Shown: positions 6,701 through 7,886 of the stretch, piece by piece
Layout of the letters: every line of letters starts with the position of its first letter
Numbering within the stretch: position 1 is the first letter of the stretch
Origin: Chloroflexota bacterium
GTDB lineage: Bacteria > Chloroflexota > Dehalococcoidia > GIF9 > UBA5629
Length of the DNA stretch: 7,886 bases
Assembly (NCBI GenBank): GCA_026389675.1
Contig: JAPLHJ010000302.1
Location: 1-7,886 of the forward strand
Direction: 5' to 3'
Notes under the pieces: model-generated
Database searches by the model: none
Seen by the model: the letters and a program-made list of their open reading frames with translations, nothing else
Told to the model about the DNA's origin: nothing
Translations under genes and position numbers: made by a program

Positions 6701-7396
6701 TCAGCTGAGATACAGTATGCGGCCGCAGTTGTCGCACAGGACGATGGCATTGCCGCGGACGCGCTGTTGTTCACTTATCGATAAGGTCACCCGGCAGCCC
6801 AGGCAACGGCCCTGCTCGACCTTCACCACCGCCTGTCCCTTCCTGGCCCTGACGCCCTCGTATATTGACAGCGTTCCGGGGTCGACCGAGTTCAATATCT
6901 CTATGCGCTTGTTTTCCGACGCCGCAAGCTCAGCCTTCAATTTTTCGGCCTGTACCTGCAGTTCACCTTTCTCCACCTGCCAGGCTGTTTCCGCGCTTTT
7001 GAAGGTCTCTTTCAGCTTCCTGACTGCAACCTTGCCAGACTCTATTTTCTCCATCAATTCCAGCAGCGTATCATCCTTCTTGGAAAGGTTGGCCTTGAGC
7101 ATGTTGCCTTCCTGCTCGTATCCCAGCAGCTCCTTGGGGTTCTTGATCCTGCCGCCGTAAAGCTTGTCGTTTATCTGCCCGATATTGGCGCGCAGCGTCT
7201 CAGCTTCGGCGTCGAGATCTTTGTACTGTTTCTCCAGCCCGGCGAGCTCCTTTTCCGCCGCCGACAGGTTGTTCCTGGCCTGCTCAAGGGCCTCGTTGCG
7301 GCTGATCCTCCCATCGATCTCATCGAGCTGCTTGCGGACGGCCTGGATCAGATGATCCACCTGCTGCAACTCAAATACACGTTTGGCAAGGCTCAT
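6701..7396 (-). CDS. Coiled-coil protein with C-terminal C4 zinc ribbon (DUF164/zf-RING_7, CT398-like)
   Basis: A 231-residue protein of a widespread, poorly characterised bacterial family; the precise function is unknown, with nucleic-acid or protein binding usually supposed. Residues about 5-170 form a long charged coiled-coil hairpin. Within it lies LYGGRIKNPKELLGYEQE (79-96), the family's conserved loop between the two helices. The C-terminus has a four-cysteine zinc ribbon, C198-x2-C201 and C221-x2-C224, with GRCLGCRV and CDNCGRILYL. As I recall, homologues in other phyla also lie near rnpB or RNase H genes, so the link to RNA processing is suggestive only. ATG 7396 has no Shine-Dalgarno sequence, and a strong promoter ends just before it. 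Confidence 0.92.
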   Translation of the reverse strand: MSLAKRVFELQQVDHLIQAVRKQLDEIDGRISRNEALEQARNNLSAAEKELAGLEKQYKDLDAEAETLRANIGQINDKLYGGRIKNPKELLGYEQEGNMLKANLSKKDDTLLELMEKIESGKVAVRKLKETFKSAETAWQVEKGELQVQAEKLKAELAASENKRIEILNSVDPGTLSIYEGVRARKGQAVVKVEQGRCLGCRVTLSISEQQRVRGNAIVLCDNCGRILYLS

Positions 7397-7404
7397 TGCA
7401 GGGC

Positions 7405-7433
7405 ATTTTACGATAGACTATTGTTTATGTCAA
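7405..7433 (-). promoter_or_regulatory. Strong promoter of the zinc-ribbon gene, leaderless
   Basis: Read on the - strand: consensus TTGACA (7433-7428), a 17-nt spacer and TAAAAT (7410-7405, five of six consensus bases). Only GCCCTGCA separates the -10 box from ATG 7396, so transcription should start at or within about 3 nt of the start codon. It lies in the 47-nt gap after the hydrolase gene. Confidence 0.75.
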
Positions 7434-7443
7434 AGCTCCCCGG

Positions 7444-7886
7444 TCAGTGCGGATAATCCAGCAACACCACCTGCGTACTGGCCGGGATACTGGTCCTGGT
7501 CACTATCAACTTGGGCTGCGCGGCTAGCTCCTTGATGCCCATCTCTTTGAGGAATCTCTCGGGGAATTCGAGTTCGGCCTTTTCGGCGGCTGTTTTATAA
7601 TGCATGGGTATCACGTAGCCGGGGTTGAGGTTGCGTACCAGGTCGGCGGCCACGGTAGCCCCGATGGTGGACTGTCCTCCCACCGGCACAAATAGCACAT
7701 TGATATTTCCCAGTTCGCCGGTTACCTCGGGGGTAAGCGCGTGCCCCAGGTCGCCCAGGTGACACAAGACCAGGCCTTCCATCTCGATTACATACATCGT
7801 GTTTTTACCGGACTTCTTGCCCTGCGCATCGTCGTGAAAAGACGGGATGCCGGTGACGAATGTATCTTTTATCTCGTACTCGCCCG
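7444..7886 (-). CDS. Metallo-beta-lactamase-fold metal-dependent hydrolase (5' end outside window)
   Basis: C-terminal 146 residues of an MBL-fold hydrolase, probably of the UlaG-like/UPF0173 group; the substrate is unknown. The frame stays open to the right edge, so the apparent internal ATG at 7797 is not the real start. Visible elements: FVTGIPSFHDDAQGKKSGKNT (with a metal-site-like HDD at 7828-7836), a strand MYVIEMEGLVLCHLGDLGHAL whose HLGDLGH supplies the metal-bridging aspartate, VLFVPVGGQSTIG, and PMHYKT with the last conserved histidine (7600-7602). The N-terminal HxHxDH-type motif would lie upstream. A cytoplasmic enzyme is likely; no membrane segment is seen in the visible part. 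Confidence 0.88.
   Translation of the reverse strand, partial: GEYEIKDTFVTGIPSFHDDAQGKKSGKNTMYVIEMEGLVLCHLGDLGHALTPEVTGELGNINVLFVPVGGQSTIGATVAADLVRNLNPGYVIPMHYKTAAEKAELEFPERFLKEMGIKELAAQPKLIVTRTSIPASTQVVLLDYPH

Noticed and set aside
6278..7160. Long open frames on both strands across rnpB (6278-6568 and 6354-7160)
   Set aside because: The first and the start of the second lie inside the RNase P RNA, and the rest of the second is antisense to the zinc-ribbon gene; neither resembles a protein family.
7444..7797. A complete small protein starting at ATG 7797
   Set aside because: The same frame continues with family-like sequence to the window edge, so this is the C-terminal part of a larger hydrolase.

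Overview
This is a bacterial chromosomal segment of moderate to high GC. It looks like ordinary core metabolism, not a mobile island: there is no integrase, transposase, CRISPR array or tRNA. The left half is a nitrogen-assimilation block on the + strand: the 3' part of an Amt ammonium transporter gene, a long (GSI-beta-like) type I glutamine synthetase, a short (GSI-alpha-like) type I glutamine synthetase, and pdxT, the glutamine-using subunit of pyridoxal 5'-phosphate synthase. The right half is on the - strand: a truncated metallo-beta-lactamase-fold hydrolase gene at the right edge, a coiled-coil/zinc-ribbon protein, the RNase P RNA (rnpB), and a C-terminal-processing-type S41 protease with a lipoprotein signal. 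pdxT and the protease gene converge and overlap by 28 bp.

Taxonomy is inferred only. The DXP-independent PLP synthase, paired alpha and beta glutamine synthetases next to amt, a lipoprotein CtpA and a class A RNase P RNA would fit Chloroflexota (Dehalococcoidia-like), but the window has no decisive marker.

The most striking observation is that both glutamine synthetase genes are broken by perfect tandem duplications. In the first, a 14-bp unit is doubled (2700-2713 and 2714-2727), which shifts the frame and replaces the conserved C-terminus; that C-terminus is still intact in another frame, ending at TAG 2777-2779. In the second, a 79-bp unit is doubled (3671-3749 and 3750-3828), which creates a stop in mid-protein and splits the gene. 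Removing one copy of each unit restores complete 485- and 446-residue enzymes. Neither junction has microhomology. Either this is an assembly or consensus error (79 is also a k-mer size used by some assemblers), or the organism has recently and reversibly lost both synthetases. Raw reads would settle it.

Several regulatory sites can be read. A canonical hairpin/T-run terminator follows the first glnA. A promoter with a dyad over its -35 box precedes the second. Separate promoters are visible for rnpB, the protease gene and the zinc-ribbon gene. The -10 boxes of pdxT and of the zinc-ribbon gene lie 8-9 nt before their ATG codons, with no Shine-Dalgarno sequence, which predicts leaderless mRNAs. 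The glutamine synthetase genes instead have strong Shine-Dalgarno sequences.
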